A stretch of DNA of 5,153 nucleotides, taken from Sphingopyxis sp. (lineage in GTDB: Bacteria; Pseudomonadota; Alphaproteobacteria; Sphingomonadales; Sphingomonadaceae). Shown one piece after another: positions 5,013-5,153 of this stretch (its first letter is position 1; each line of letters starts with the position of its first letter). Location of the stretch: positions 1 to 5,153 of the forward strand of contig JACEST010000149.1 in the NCBI GenBank assembly GCA_013911715.1, in the 5' to 3' direction. The position numbers were made by a program, and so were the translations under genes. Under the pieces are notes generated by a model. That model saw only the letters and a program-made list of their open reading frames with translations. It was not told where the DNA came from and did not search any database.

Positions 5013-5153
5013 ATGAAGGCGAAACATCAAAGACTGATCCTCGCTTCGCTCGCAGCGTTGGCGGTGGCGGGTGCCGGGCTGCTCGCGGCCGGTGCGCTGC
5101 GCGACGAAGCAGCCTATTTCCGCACCCCGAACGAGGTCCGCGCTGGGCAAGCG
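5013..5153 (+). CDS. ccmE: Cytochrome c maturation heme chaperone CcmE (N-terminal 47 residues; runs off window)
   Basis: Only the N-terminus is present: MKAKHQRLILASLAALAVAG followed by a hydrophobic stretch to about residue 28, then LRDEAAYFRTPNEVRAGQA. A basic start, one uncleaved membrane anchor and a YFxTPxEV motif at the entry to the periplasmic barrel are characteristic of CcmE, which binds heme covalently through a histidine and delivers it to CcmF/H. That histidine lies beyond the window. The ATG is two bases after the ccmD stop, supporting translational coupling; a distinct Shine-Dalgarno is not evident. The context of ccmC and ccmD upstream makes the call firm. Confidence 0.92.
   Translation, partial: MKAKHQRLILASLAALAVAGAGLLAAGALRDEAAYFRTPNEVRAGQA

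Overview
This 5.15 kb window looks like ordinary chromosome from a GC-rich alphaproteobacterium, most likely of the Sphingomonadales (Sphingopyxis or Sphingomonas type). The reasons are the high G+C coding bias, the protein repertoire (a leucine-dehydrogenase-type enzyme next to a cytochrome c maturation cluster), and short palindromes built on CTGAACTTGTTTCAG and CTGAGCTTGTCGAAG, which I remember as abundant in that order. The genus is inference, not proof.

Layout, left to right. Positions 1-766 (minus) hold the N-terminal 255 codons of an ABC-F ATPase of the Uup type; its C-terminus lies outside the window. Positions 767-1242 hold no gene I can defend. They contain a composite repeat: a 28-bp perfect inverted repeat flanked at some distance by a 20-bp perfect direct repeat. 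Positions 1243-1926 (minus) encode a prolyl-4-hydroxylase-like Fe(II)/2-oxoglutarate dioxygenase. Its longest reading frame starts at 1974, inside a palindromic repeat, so the internal ATG at 1926 is the better start. Positions 1970-2049 are a head-to-head pair of REP-like palindromes. Positions 2175-2252 are tRNA-His(GUG) with an encoded CCA, preceded by a plausible promoter. Positions 2253-2504 hold a second REP-like cluster and a dyad just upstream of the next gene.

From 2505 all genes point right. They are a Leu/Phe/Val-type amino acid dehydrogenase (2505-3554), a small YbaN/DUF454 membrane protein (best start GTG at 3735, to 4085), ccmC (4139-4882), ccmD (4879-5010, overlapping ccmC by 4 bases and too short for usual ORF cut-offs) and the start of ccmE (5013 to the window edge). 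CcmC, CcmD and CcmE work together in System I cytochrome c biogenesis: CcmC loads heme onto the periplasmic chaperone CcmE, and CcmD helps release the loaded chaperone. ccmA and ccmB are not immediately upstream, so they must lie elsewhere. DUF454 and the dehydrogenase are co-directional with ccm, but no functional link can be read from the sequence.

I see no phage, CRISPR, toxin-antitoxin, restriction or other defence system. The most interesting material is structural. The two REP-like families share a 19-nt architecture with an invariant CTTGT loop and differ mostly at positions that pair with each other, which points to selection on a folded form. The composite repeat at 988-1233 and the dyad at 2459-2476 are the other items worth following.
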